Assembly: GCA_021297855.1 (NCBI GenBank)
Contig: JAJTHM010000019.1
Coordinates: 1 to 32,066 of the forward strand
From: Sphingobacteriales bacterium
Lineage (GTDB): Bacteria; Bacteroidota; Bacteroidia; Chitinophagales; JADJOU01
Length of the DNA stretch: 32,066 nucleotides
Reading direction: 5' to 3'
The translations under genes were made by a program, and so were the position numbers. The notes under the pieces were generated by a model. It did no database searches. It saw only the letters and a program-made list of their open reading frames with translations, and was not told the DNA's origin. The first letter of the stretch is position 1, and each line of letters opens with the position of its first letter. Below are positions 8,743-16,068 of this stretch, piece by piece.

Positions 8743-8784
8743 CATTTTGTCATAATTAAAGACAATATTTCGCCATTTTGTCAT
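8743..8784 (+). repeat. Direct repeat CATTTTGTCAT upstream of dnaK
   Basis: CATTTTGTCAT occurs at 8743-8753 and again at 8774-8784, 31 bp (about three helical turns) apart. A third TGTCAT core is at 8708-8713. The first copy also forms an inverted repeat with a 9-nt spacer, TTGTC (8747-8751) / GACAA (8761-8765). Same-face spacing suggests a regulator binding site; which regulator is unknown. Confidence 0.45.
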
Positions 8785-8800
8785 TGGCATATCAATTGCT
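8784..8800 (+). promoter_or_regulatory. Sigma-54-like -24/-12 promoter for dnaK
   Basis: TTGGCAT (8784-8790) and TTGCT (8796-8800) reproduce the sigma-54 consensus TTGGCAY-N5-TTGCW with the correct GG-to-GC spacing of 12. The predicted start near 8811 leaves a ~20-nt leader before the dnaK ATG. No good TAnnTTTG element is present in the 150 bp before dnaK. A chance match cannot be excluded. Confidence 0.45.
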
Positions 8801-8829
8801 ACAGATAGTTTAAAATAAAATACAACAAA

Positions 8830-10734
8830 ATGGGAAAAATAATAGGAATAGACTTAGGTACTACCAATTCATGCGTTTCAGTCATTGAGGGGAACGAGCC
8901 GGTAGTCATAGCGAACGATGAGGGTAGAAGAACGACTCCTTCCATCGTAGCATTTTTAGAAAATGGGGAAAGGAAAGTGGGAGACCCCGCCAAGCGTCAA
9001 GCGATCACCAATCCAACTAAAACCCTACACAGCGTCAAGCGATTTATAGGAAGAAGGTTCAGTGAGCAAGAAAAAGACGCGGCTAAAATGCCATATAAGG
9101 TAGTCAAAGGAGACAATGATTCTATCAAAATAGATATAGATGGCAGAATGTATTCACCTCAAGAAATCGCGGCCATGGTTCTTCAAAAAATGAAAAAATC
9201 AGCCGAAGATTTTCTAGGAACAGAGGTGACAGAAGCGGTCATAACAGTGCCTGCGTATTTTAATGACTCTCAGCGTCAAGCTACGAAAGAGGCAGGAGAA
9301 ATAGCGGGTCTTAAAGTGATGCGTATAGTTAATGAGCCCACTGCTGCGGCCTTGGCCTATGGCTTGGAGAAAAAAGACAAAGATATGCGAATCGCGGTCT
9401 TCGATTTAGGGGGTGGTACATTTGATGTTTCCATTTTAGATCTAGGAGGCGGGGTATTTGAAGTGAAGTCTACCAATGGGGATACAAGCCTAGGTGGTGA
9501 TGATTTTGACCAAGTAATCATAGACTGGCTGGCGAATGAGTTCAAATCATCAGACAATATAGATTTACGAAAAGATCCAATGGCGCTTCAGAGATTAAAA
9601 GAAGCTGCTGAAAAAACAAAGATTGAATTATCTAGTTCTAGTGAAGCGGAAATTAATCTTCCTTACATCACGGCCATCGATGGTGTGCCAAGGCACTTGG
9701 TTAAAAAATTATCCAGAGCTAAATTTGAACAGCTAGCAGATACTCTTTTTCAAAGAACATTGGAGCCTTGTAAACAGGCACTAAAGGATGCCAATATGAG
9801 CACAAGCGACATTGATGAGGTTATCTTAGTAGGAGGTTCTACCCGTATACCAAAAGTAGCGGAAATGGTTGAGCAATTCTTTGGCAAAAAACCTTCAAAA
9901 GGAGTGAATCCTGACGAGGTGGTAGCTATGGGTGCCGCTATCCAAGGAGGTATTATCAGTGGCGATGTCACAGATGATATCGTACTAGTCGATGTCACAC
10001 CTCTATCATTAGGTATCGAGACAATGGGTTCTGTGATGACTAGAATCATCGATTCCAACACGACCATCCCTACCAAGAAATCTCAAGTATTCACCACTGC
10101 TGCCGATAACCAACCTTCTGTAGAGATTCATATTCTTCAAGGCGAGAGAACCAAAGCTGCAGACAATAGAACATTGGGCAAATTTCACTTGGATTCCATT
10201 CCTCCTGCTCAAAGAGGCACTCCGCAAATAGAAGTTACATTTGACATAGATGCCAATGGCATAGTGAAAGTGTCTGCAAAAGATAAAGGAACAGGAAAAG
10301 AACAGTCTATAAGAATTGAGGCATCGACATCACTTTCAAAAGATGATATAGAAAAAATGAAGGCAGAAGCAAAAGCGAACGAAGAAAACGATAAGAAAGA
10401 AAGAGAGCGAATAGAAATGATGAATGCAGCCGACAGCTTAGTTTTCCAGACGGAGAAGCAATTGACTGAATTTGGAGATAAGATATCTGCAGATAAAAAA
10501 GCAACCATTGAGTCTGCAAAAGATGCTCTAAAATCAGCGGTAGATCAGAAAATCTATGATGGTATCGAAGGCTTGACAAAAGCACTAAATGATGCATGGG
10601 CTGCTGCGAGTGAAGATATGCAAAAAGCACAGCAAGCACAAGGTGGTTCGGAACAAGCAAATGCGGGAAATAATCAACAAGATGGAAACTCTTCTGGTGA
10701 TGCAGAAGATGTAGAATTTGAAGAAGTGAAGTAA
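8830..10734 (+). CDS. dnaK: Chaperone DnaK (Hsp70)
   Basis: A 634-aa cytosolic Hsp70 that binds exposed hydrophobic peptides in an ATP-dependent cycle with DnaJ and GrpE. The nucleotide-binding domain starts with [14 protein letters not shown]. The phosphate-loop motif [16 protein letters not shown] and adenosine motif [11 protein letters not shown] follow. The interdomain linker and substrate domain begin at [14 protein letters not shown] (about residue 385). The C-terminus is a low-complexity Q/G/N tail ending EDVEFEEVK, the usual form. Length is normal. dnaJ and grpE are not adjacent; the gene stands alone between the divergent T9SS operon and a strong terminator. Control may involve the sigma-54-like site and repeats just upstream. 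Confidence 0.98.
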   Translation: MGKIIGIDLGTTNSCVSVIEGNEPVVIANDEGRRTTPSIVAFLENGERKVGDPAKRQAITNPTKTLHSVKRFIGRRFSEQEKDAAKMPYKVVKGDNDSIKIDIDGRMYSPQEIAAMVLQKMKKSAEDFLGTEVTEAVITVPAYFNDSQRQATKEAGEIAGLKVMRIVNEPTAAALAYGLEKKDKDMRIAVFDLGGGTFDVSILDLGGGVFEVKSTNGDTSLGGDDFDQVIIDWLANEFKSSDNIDLRKDPMALQRLKEAAEKTKIELSSSSEAEINLPYITAIDGVPRHLVKKLSRAKFEQLADTLFQRTLEPCKQALKDANMSTSDIDEVILVGGSTRIPKVAEMVEQFFGKKPSKGVNPDEVVAMGAAIQGGIISGDVTDDIVLVDVTPLSLGIETMGSVMTRIIDSNTTIPTKKSQVFTTAADNQPSVEIHILQGERTKAADNRTLGKFHLDSIPPAQRGTPQIEVTFDIDANGIVKVSAKDKGTGKEQSIRIEASTSLSKDDIEKMKAEAKANEENDKKERERIEMMNAADSLVFQTEKQLTEFGDKISADKKATIESAKDALKSAVDQKIYDGIEGLTKALNDAWAAASEDMQKAQQAQGGSEQANAGNNQQDGNSSGDAEDVEFEEVK

Positions 10735-10754
10735 TAAATATTTTCCAATATTAT

Positions 10755-10788
10755 AAAAAGCGAATATCATTCATGGTATTCGCTTTTT
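10755..10788. terminator. Bidirectional terminator after dnaK
   Basis: AAAAAGCGAATA (10755-10766) and TATTCGCTTTTT (10777-10788) form a 12-bp stem, and an inner CAT/ATG pair extends it further. It is flanked by A-rich and T-rich tails, so it serves dnaK and the convergent threonine aldolase operon. Confidence 0.9.
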
Positions 10789-10795
10789 TTATTCC

Positions 10796-11812
10796 CTATA
10801 ACTTGGTGAGCAAATACTCTAAATCATCCTCCGTGAAATCTAAATGCGTGACCATTCTTATCAATTGATGCCCAAAAGGAATACATCTGATTCCATCTAA
10901 AACCAATTTGTCTACATACTCTTTTGCAGTTAAATAATCATTAACTTCGAAAATCACAATATTTGTCTCAACAGGATAAACTGATTTTACATCTTTAGAT
11001 CTTGAAAGAAACTCGCCAATTCGTTTGGCTCTCATATGATCCTCCTTTAATCGCTGAATATTGTTCTCCAATGCATAAATACCTGCTGCCGCAAGAAACC
11101 CAGCTTGACGCCATCCGCCTCCCATCAATTTTCTAAAGCGCCTTGCTTTCTGAATAAAGTCATTATTGCCTAGCAATAAAGAACCTACGGGACATCCCAA
11201 ACCTTTGGATAGACATATAGAAATCGAATCAAAAACTTGACCATAATCTTTTGGAGTTTCCTTAGTCTCTACCAATGCATTGAATAGACGCGCACCGTCA
11301 AGATGAAGGATTAGATTTTTCTCTTCACAAACGGATTTAATTTTTAAAATTTCGTTGAAATCATAGATACTTCCGCCGCCTCGATTAGCCGTGTTTTCAA
11401 GTGATACCAATTTGGAAATAGGCTGGTGAATATCATTCGGATTATTAATGGAATTTCGAACTTGTTCCGCAGTGATTTTTCCTTGATGACCATGTATTGG
11501 TTTGACAGAAGAAAATGCATTGACTGCAATGCCTCCACCTTCATAGATATAGACATGCGACTGTGCATCACAAATAACTTCAGAACCAGGTGAGCAGTGA
11601 GTTCGTATCGCCAATTGATTGGTCATCGTCCCCGAGGGACAAAAAATAGCTGCTTCCATTCCAAAAAGTTCTGATGCTTTTTTCTCCAACGAATTGACTA
11701 CTTCATCTTCTCCGAAAACATCGTCTCCAACTTTAGCTGAGAACATAGCCTCTAGCATTACATGGGTCGGTTTTGTGAAGGTGTCAGAGCGGAGTTCTAT
11801 ATTTCTTCTCAC
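10796..11812 (-). CDS. ltaE: Low-specificity L-threonine aldolase
   Basis: A 338-aa PLP enzyme of fold type I that splits L-threonine and L-allo-threonine into glycine and acetaldehyde. It begins with the family signature IELRSDTFTKPT, has the PLP-phosphate loop PSGTMTNQ (about 59-66), LHLDGARLFNA with D172 pairing the pyridine nitrogen, and the Schiff-base lysine K203 in CLSKGLGCPVGS. The start is GTG, one base after the stop of the upstream membrane protein, and it places the RSDT motif at the usual distance from the N-terminus. It is the last gene of the 12550-10796 operon. Confidence 0.94.
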   Translation of the reverse strand: MRRNIELRSDTFTKPTHVMLEAMFSAKVGDDVFGEDEVVNSLEKKASELFGMEAAIFCPSGTMTNQLAIRTHCSPGSEVICDAQSHVYIYEGGGIAVNAFSSVKPIHGHQGKITAEQVRNSINNPNDIHQPISKLVSLENTANRGGGSIYDFNEILKIKSVCEEKNLILHLDGARLFNALVETKETPKDYGQVFDSISICLSKGLGCPVGSLLLGNNDFIQKARRFRKLMGGGWRQAGFLAAAGIYALENNIQRLKEDHMRAKRIGEFLSRSKDVKSVYPVETNIVIFEVNDYLTAKEYVDKLVLDGIRCIPFGHQLIRMVTHLDFTEDDLEYLLTKL

Positions 11813-11813
11813 A

Positions 11814-12191
11814 TTAAATAATTGGAATTAAAAATAAAATAAATCCACAAAAGAAAACAAAGGTAAGCAAATGCAATATCCAATGATTTCTTCTTAAATA
11901 AACAAATTGAAGTATAAATCGTATTAACCAAAAAACTGAATTCATTAAAAGTACTGCATGCCCCAGCTTAGTATTTAAAAGATCTTGACCAAAACTTAGA
12001 CAGATTATTCCCATACAGATGAAATAAAAAATGCCAAGGACATTAAAAATCTGAATAATTGCTCTATTTGCGAAAAACAACTGTTTTAGATCGTTTTCCC
12101 ATTTGAAAAGTTTCCAAAATCCTAAATGAAAAATTGCAAAAGCGAAATTATAAATTGCTCCTACTACAATCAAACTGCTATTTTCAATCAT
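11814..12191 (-). CDS. Small four-helix membrane protein, unrecognised
   Basis: A 125-aa protein with about four hydrophobic segments (around residues 6-24, 45-68, 78-97 and 106-125). I do not recognise the family. The start at 12191 is chosen because its ATG overlaps the TGA of the upstream DUF1304 gene (ATGA), a classical coupled arrangement. A longer frame opening at 12329 runs inside that gene and is unlikely. The middle position in a three-gene operon with DUF1304 and threonine aldolase suggests constant co-expression, not a shared reaction. Confidence 0.75.
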   Translation of the reverse strand: MIENSSLIVVGAIYNFAFAIFHLGFWKLFKWENDLKQLFFANRAIIQIFNVLGIFYFICMGIICLSFGQDLLNTKLGHAVLLMNSVFWLIRFILQFVYLRRNHWILHLLTFVFFCGFILFLIPII

Positions 12192-12550
12192 AAGTTGTAT
12201 ATTAAAATAAGCGCAATCAAAGCTGGAACCGCTTGAACATAAAAAATACGCTTGCTGGCTGTGAATCCTCCATAAATGCCCGCGATAACTATACAGGTCA
12301 GGAAGAAAATAGAGATGTAAAATTTCCATTCTATGTTATCAATAAAAAAAGTCCAAATCAAGCCTGCTGCGAGAAATCCATTGTACAATCCTTGATTAGC
12401 TGCTAAAACTTTAGTAGGGGTAAATAGTTCTGGAGCTAGACTTTTAAACGTCTTCTTCCCCACCGTTTCCCAAGCAAACATCTCCATCCATAAAAAATAC
12501 AAATGTTCAATCGCAATTATACAGATCAATATATTGGAGATTAAAATCAT
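12188..12550 (-). CDS. DUF1304 family membrane protein
   Basis: A 120-aa integral membrane protein with four predicted helices and the DUF1304 pattern: AIEHLYFLWMEMFAWET near the N-terminus, then NQGLYNGFLAAGL in the second helix and GIYGGFTASKRIFYVQA between the last two. The family has no established biochemical role. The start follows TAGATTTG-AATT-ATG, so the transcript is probably leaderless. It is the first gene of the operon ending in ltaE. Confidence 0.85.
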   Translation of the reverse strand: MILISNILICIIAIEHLYFLWMEMFAWETVGKKTFKSLAPELFTPTKVLAANQGLYNGFLAAGLIWTFFIDNIEWKFYISIFFLTCIVIAGIYGGFTASKRIFYVQAVPALIALILIYNL

Positions 12551-12554
12551 AATT

Positions 12555-12562
12555 CAAATCTA
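12555..12562 (-). promoter_or_regulatory. -7 element TAGATTTG of the DUF1304-ltaE operon
   Basis: A perfect TAnnTTTG on the minus strand ends four bases before the ATG at 12550. The usual start site, about 7 nt beyond the element, falls at or next to the ATG, implying a leaderless mRNA. Confidence 0.5.
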
Positions 12563-12572
12563 CAATTTATTT

Positions 12573-12683
12573 TCAAAGTACATCTTTTTTATACCCAGTA
12601 GATTTTGCTTCAAATCCAACAGAGAGATAAAATTTATGTGCAGAATCAAGCTCCTCTCGATTCCAAAATTCACGCGACTGATT
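12573..12683 (-). pseudogene. GNAT acetyltransferase C-terminal remnant
   Basis: The minus strand encodes 36 codons with the typical end of a GNAT acetyltransferase: REFWNREELDSAHKFYLSVG followed by FEAKSTGYKKDVL and a stop. The AH-x-FY-xx-x-GF pattern is the acetyl-CoA-binding helix and following strand of the family. An in-frame stop precedes it, no start is available, and the rest of the domain is missing. The -7 element of the next operon lies just past its end. It is a decayed gene end beside the AbiEii module. Confidence 0.6.
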
Positions 12684-12718
12684 CTAGATCGGTGGTAATG
12701 TAGTCACGAGGAATATCG

Positions 12719-12742
12719 CTAGAATTTATCATAAATATCTAG
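12719..12742. repeat. Inverted repeat at the end of the AbiEii gene
   Basis: CTAGAATTTA-TCA-TAAATATCTAG forms a hairpin with one bulged base that covers the stop codon of the AbiEii gene. No U-run follows on the minus strand, so it is a weak terminator candidate or an mRNA-end stabiliser. Confidence 0.35.
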
Positions 12743-13365
12743 GCTAAATAATCTCGAACGGCCTTTTGAATTCCTGATTTTACCGTTTCCCATGTTTGAC
12801 CATTCAATGAAACGGGGTCTTCAGATTCATCTGCATCTACAAAGTAAGTGAGGGCATAGGGAATAGAAATAGGAATACTATTGTTAACATACTTTTTCTT
12901 GTATGAAATTATAAAATCTTCAACAGAATAGTAGTTCAATAATTCAATAATATCATAAAAATCCTTTTTGACACCTCTTTTAAGAATTGCTAGAGATTTC
13001 ATAGCCATGATATCTTGGTCTCCAAACATTCTAATGCCATCTACAACAATAGTTTCAGATATTTTATTAAAAAAATGGTGTCTCACTAAATCAATTTTTA
13101 CATTATCAATAAATCCAAAAACACCGATTGGATTTGAATTGTTTTTATAACTAAAAGTTTGAAAATTTCGCTCTAAGATTTCTATAATCTGATCATTTTC
13201 AAATTCTACTGTACTAAATAAATCTATATCGACAGAGATTCGGTGACCGTATCGTAAAGATAAATTTGTACCACCGACTAAATAAAAGTTCTCCAGTTCT
13301 TTAATTTGGAAAATATTTTTTAATATGTCCAGTGTTCCTTCTGCGACTGTGCTTGTATATAACAT
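12739..13365 (-). CDS. AbiEii/AbiGii-type nucleotidyltransferase toxin
   Basis: A 208-aa protein of the AbiEii/AbiGii nucleotidyltransferase family, the toxin side of type IV-like toxin-antitoxin and abortive-infection systems. The motif FYLVGGTNLSLRYGHR followed by SVDIDLFS (about residues 27-50) gives the GG(T)xLxLR and DxD metal-binding motifs. A third acidic strand is in VKIDLVRHHF, and DIMAMKSLAILKRGVKKDFYD is the downstream family helix. It overlaps the upstream small gene by 46 bp, so the two are probably co-translated. Codon use is more A/T-rich than the flanking sugar-nucleotide genes, which fits transfer. Whether it is active is unknown; the motifs are intact. Confidence 0.85.
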   Translation of the reverse strand: MLYTSTVAEGTLDILKNIFQIKELENFYLVGGTNLSLRYGHRISVDIDLFSTVEFENDQIIEILERNFQTFSYKNNSNPIGVFGFIDNVKIDLVRHHFFNKISETIVVDGIRMFGDQDIMAMKSLAILKRGVKKDFYDIIELLNYYSVEDFIISYKKKYVNNSIPISIPYALTYFVDADESEDPVSLNGQTWETVKSGIQKAVRDYLA

Positions 13366-13616
13366 CTAAACTCTGTAATTTTTTTATCAATAATTGCAGC
13401 AGCGAAGTAAATAGTATTTAAAGGCAACCACTTAGCTGACAATAGCACTTCACTTACTTTTTCATCACCATAATATCTTCTACAATTGCGAATATCTTCC
13501 ACATCGCCACGCTCAAAAACTCGCTCAATGACAAATCTTGCTTTTGCATCGTAGTCAATCGCTTCAAAATTGACATCCCAGAATATGCGTTTTTGGAAGA
13601 TGGGCTTGGGTTTCAT
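13320..13616 (-). CDS. Small partner of the AbiEii toxin, DUF6922-like
   Basis: A 98-aa soluble protein with the block FWDVNFEAIDYDAKARFVIE, then RVFERGDVEDI, RRYYGDEKV and a C-terminal EFRCYI. I recognise this as the small DUF6922-like family found next to AbiEii genes in Bacteroidota; the family name is from memory and less certain than the pairing. Its end overlaps the toxin by 46 bp in another frame. Position and size suggest an antitoxin or accessory role in place of AbiEi. It begins 23 bp after the stop of uxs, so it may be read from the upstream sugar-nucleotide transcript. Confidence 0.7.
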   Translation of the reverse strand: MKPKPIFQKRIFWDVNFEAIDYDAKARFVIERVFERGDVEDIRNCRRYYGDEKVSEVLLSAKWLPLNTIYFAAAIIDKKITEFRCYIQAQSQKEHWTY

Positions 13617-13639
13617 TTTATTCGAAATTATAAACCAAT

Positions 13640-14632
13640 TTAATACTTATTATACTTCGTAAAATCATTGTGCTCCACTTTATTCAAATCTTCAGCAGTC
13701 AAAGTTTTGAAATAATCGAAGGTGATTTTTAGGCCTTCTGCACGATCTACTTTAGGTTCCCATCCTAATATTTCTCGTGCTTTGTCTATATTCGGCTGGC
13801 GCTGCATAGGGTCGTCTTGAGGAAGTGGTTGATAGATGATTCCTGATTTAGCATCTGTCAGTTTGGTGATTTCTTCAGCAAATTGCTTAATGGTGATTTC
13901 ATTTGGATTTCCAATATTGACAGGATAGGCATAGTCACTCATAAGCAATCTATAAATACCTTCAATCAAATCTGAAACATAACAAAATGAGCGCGTCTGG
14001 CTACCATCACCAAAAATAGTCATAGGCTCTCCCCGCAGTGCTTGCCCAATAAATGCTGGCAAGACACGTCCATCATTCAATCGCATTCGAGGTCCATAAG
14101 TATTGAATATTCGGACGATTCGAGTTTCTAAACCATGAAACCGATGATAAGCCATAGTAATCGCTTCTTGAAATCGCTTGGCCTCATCATATACACCGCG
14201 TGGACCGATAGGATTTACATTTCCCCAATAGTCCTCCGTCTGTGGGTGAACCAATGGGTCGCCATATACTTCGGAAGTCGAAGCAATGAGCATTCTTGCA
14301 TTTTTAGCCTTGGCTAAACCTAGTAAATTATGCGTACCTAAGGAACCTACCTTCAAGGTTTGAATCGGAATTTTTAAATAATCAATCGGACTAGCTGGCG
14401 AGGCAAAGTGCAAGATATAATCTAGGTCTCCCGGAACATACACGTAGTTGCTCACATCGTGATGATAGAATGTAAAATCAGGATGACCCATTAGATGATC
14501 AATATTTTTCATATTGCCTGTAATAAGGTTATCCATTCCTAATACGCTAAACTCTTTCGCTATAAAGTAGTCGCAAAGATGCGAACCAAGAAATCCTGCT
14601 GCACCTGTTATTAAAACTGTTTTATTTGCCAT
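13640..14632 (-). CDS. uxs: UDP-glucuronate decarboxylase (UDP-xylose synthase)
   Basis: A 330-aa extended SDR enzyme that turns UDP-glucuronate into UDP-xylose with bound NAD. The Rossmann motif [10 protein letters not shown] is at 10-19. The catalytic region [10 protein letters not shown] is near 117-126, with Y148 and K152 in VYDEAKR. The UXS-specific [16 protein letters not shown] and [12 protein letters not shown] blocks follow. There is no N-terminal membrane anchor, unlike animal UXS. It lies 93 bp downstream of ugd, whose product is its substrate. UDP-4-keto-pentose forming ArnA-like activity is unlikely, given the length and motifs. Confidence 0.93.
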   Translation of the reverse strand: MANKTVLITGAAGFLGSHLCDYFIAKEFSVLGMDNLITGNMKNIDHLMGHPDFTFYHHDVSNYVYVPGDLDYILHFASPASPIDYLKIPIQTLKVGSLGTHNLLGLAKAKNARMLIASTSEVYGDPLVHPQTEDYWGNVNPIGPRGVYDEAKRFQEAITMAYHRFHGLETRIVRIFNTYGPRMRLNDGRVLPAFIGQALRGEPMTIFGDGSQTRSFCYVSDLIEGIYRLLMSDYAYPVNIGNPNEITIKQFAEEITKLTDAKSGIIYQPLPQDDPMQRQPNIDKAREILGWEPKVDRAEGLKITFDYFKTLTAEDLNKVEHNDFTKYNKY

Positions 14633-14725
14633 TAATATTCAATTAAAATTTCGAATTACCTATAGTTTGCACCTAATTACTTGAGTTTCCCTTTGACTAA
14701 ATATTGAGATCTAACCATTTCTACT

Positions 14726-16039
14726 CTATCTTTCCGCCTTAATCACTTGTCGACCAATGCTAAAGTAGTCGAATCCTGAGGATTTCATATCGGCATGGTC
14801 AAATACATTTCTGCCGTCAAAAATAGTTCGTCCATGCATCATCGATTTCATTTTGTCAAAATCAGGAGTTCTAAAAACAGGCCACTCAGTTACTATGACT
14901 AAAACATCTGCTTCATCTAATGCATCATACATATTCTCAGCATATTGAATCTTGTCTCCAATTTTTCTTTTTACATTGGCCATCCCTTCAGGATCATAGG
15001 CTGTAACAGATGCTCCCGCTTCAATTAATTTATCAATAACATAGAGTGCTGGAGCTTCTCGTATATCGTCTGTATTTGGCTTGAAGGATAATCCCCAAAG
15101 GGCTACTCTTTTTCCCTTTACTTCTTTATTTGTCAGAATTGTTCTGATAAACTTTTCTTTCTGCAATGCATTAACATCAATCACTGCATTAAGAATCTTA
15201 AAATCAAACTGATTTATAGACGAAATGTGCTGGAGTGCTTTGACGTCTTTGGGAAAACAGGAACCGCCATAACCGAGGCCAGCATATAAAAAAGCACTGC
15301 CAATTCTATTATCAGTACCTATTCCGCGACGAATACTATCTATATCTGCGCCAACTTTTTCTGCTAAATTGGCCATTTCGTTCATGAAAGAGATTTTCAA
15401 AGCCAAAAATGAATTTGCTGCATACTTTGTTAACTCGGCAGATTTTTCATCCATTACAAAAATAGGATTGCCTTGACGAACGAAAGGCTTGTATAATCTT
15501 GTCATCAGCTCTATGGCCCTTTCACTGCTGCTGCCTATAACTATTCTATCTGGTTTTAAAAAGTCTTCGACAGCAAATCCTTCACGAAGGAATTCAGGAT
15601 TAGAAACCACGTCCACCTTGACCTTGCAGTTTTCATCGAATATTTTTTGAGTCATAGCTGCTGTACCCACTGGGACAGTACTTTTGTTGACCACAACTTT
15701 ATATGATGCTATAATGCCTGATAGAGTTTCAGCCATTTTTAATACATAACTCAAATCTGCTGAACCATCCTCACTCTCGGGAGTTGGCAGGGCTAGAAAA
15801 ATAATGTCTGATTTATCTACTGCTTGCTTTAAATCCATAGTAAACTGAATCCTACCTTCATGGAAATTTCTTTTGAGGTATGTATCCAGAAGTGGTTCGT
15901 AGATTGGGACCTCTCCAAGATTTAGTTTTTCTATCTTCTCTTTATTATTATCTACACAGATTACATTCACACCTGTTTCTGCAAAACATACACCTGAAAC
16001 CAAGCCTACATATCCCGTACCAATAACTGCTATATTCAA
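14726..16039 (-). CDS. ugd: UDP-glucose 6-dehydrogenase
   Basis: A 437-aa enzyme that oxidises UDP-glucose to UDP-glucuronate in two NAD-dependent steps. The N-terminal NAD motif is IAVIGTGYVGLVSGVCFAE, with NKSTVPVGT (about 118-126) and NPEFLREG following. The catalytic cysteine is C261 in GYGGSCFPKDVKAL, and the C-terminal UDP-binding domain starts at LWGLSFKPNTDDIREAP. The start is a TTG: no ATG occurs in frame before the upstream stop, and the next residues are the nucleotide-binding strand, so TTG is well determined. It follows the FAD/Fe-S gene by 29 bp and feeds uxs. Confidence 0.95.
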   Translation of the reverse strand: MNIAVIGTGYVGLVSGVCFAETGVNVICVDNNKEKIEKLNLGEVPIYEPLLDTYLKRNFHEGRIQFTMDLKQAVDKSDIIFLALPTPESEDGSADLSYVLKMAETLSGIIASYKVVVNKSTVPVGTAAMTQKIFDENCKVKVDVVSNPEFLREGFAVEDFLKPDRIVIGSSSERAIELMTRLYKPFVRQGNPIFVMDEKSAELTKYAANSFLALKISFMNEMANLAEKVGADIDSIRRGIGTDNRIGSAFLYAGLGYGGSCFPKDVKALQHISSINQFDFKILNAVIDVNALQKEKFIRTILTNKEVKGKRVALWGLSFKPNTDDIREAPALYVIDKLIEAGASVTAYDPEGMANVKRKIGDKIQYAENMYDALDEADVLVIVTEWPVFRTPDFDKMKSMMHGRTIFDGRNVFDHADMKSSGFDYFSIGRQVIKAER

Positions 16040-16068
16040 TTGACTATATATTTAAAAATGTGAAAATA

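Noticed and set aside
10307-10660. A 117-codon open frame antisense to the 3' end of dnaK
   Set aside because: It lies wholly opposite a conserved gene, has low-complexity Leu/Ser/His composition caused by dnaK codon use, and matches no family.
11814-12329. A 171-codon version of the small membrane protein
   Set aside because: Its first 46 codons lie inside the DUF1304 gene and are not membrane-like; the ATGA overlap at 12191 is the natural start.
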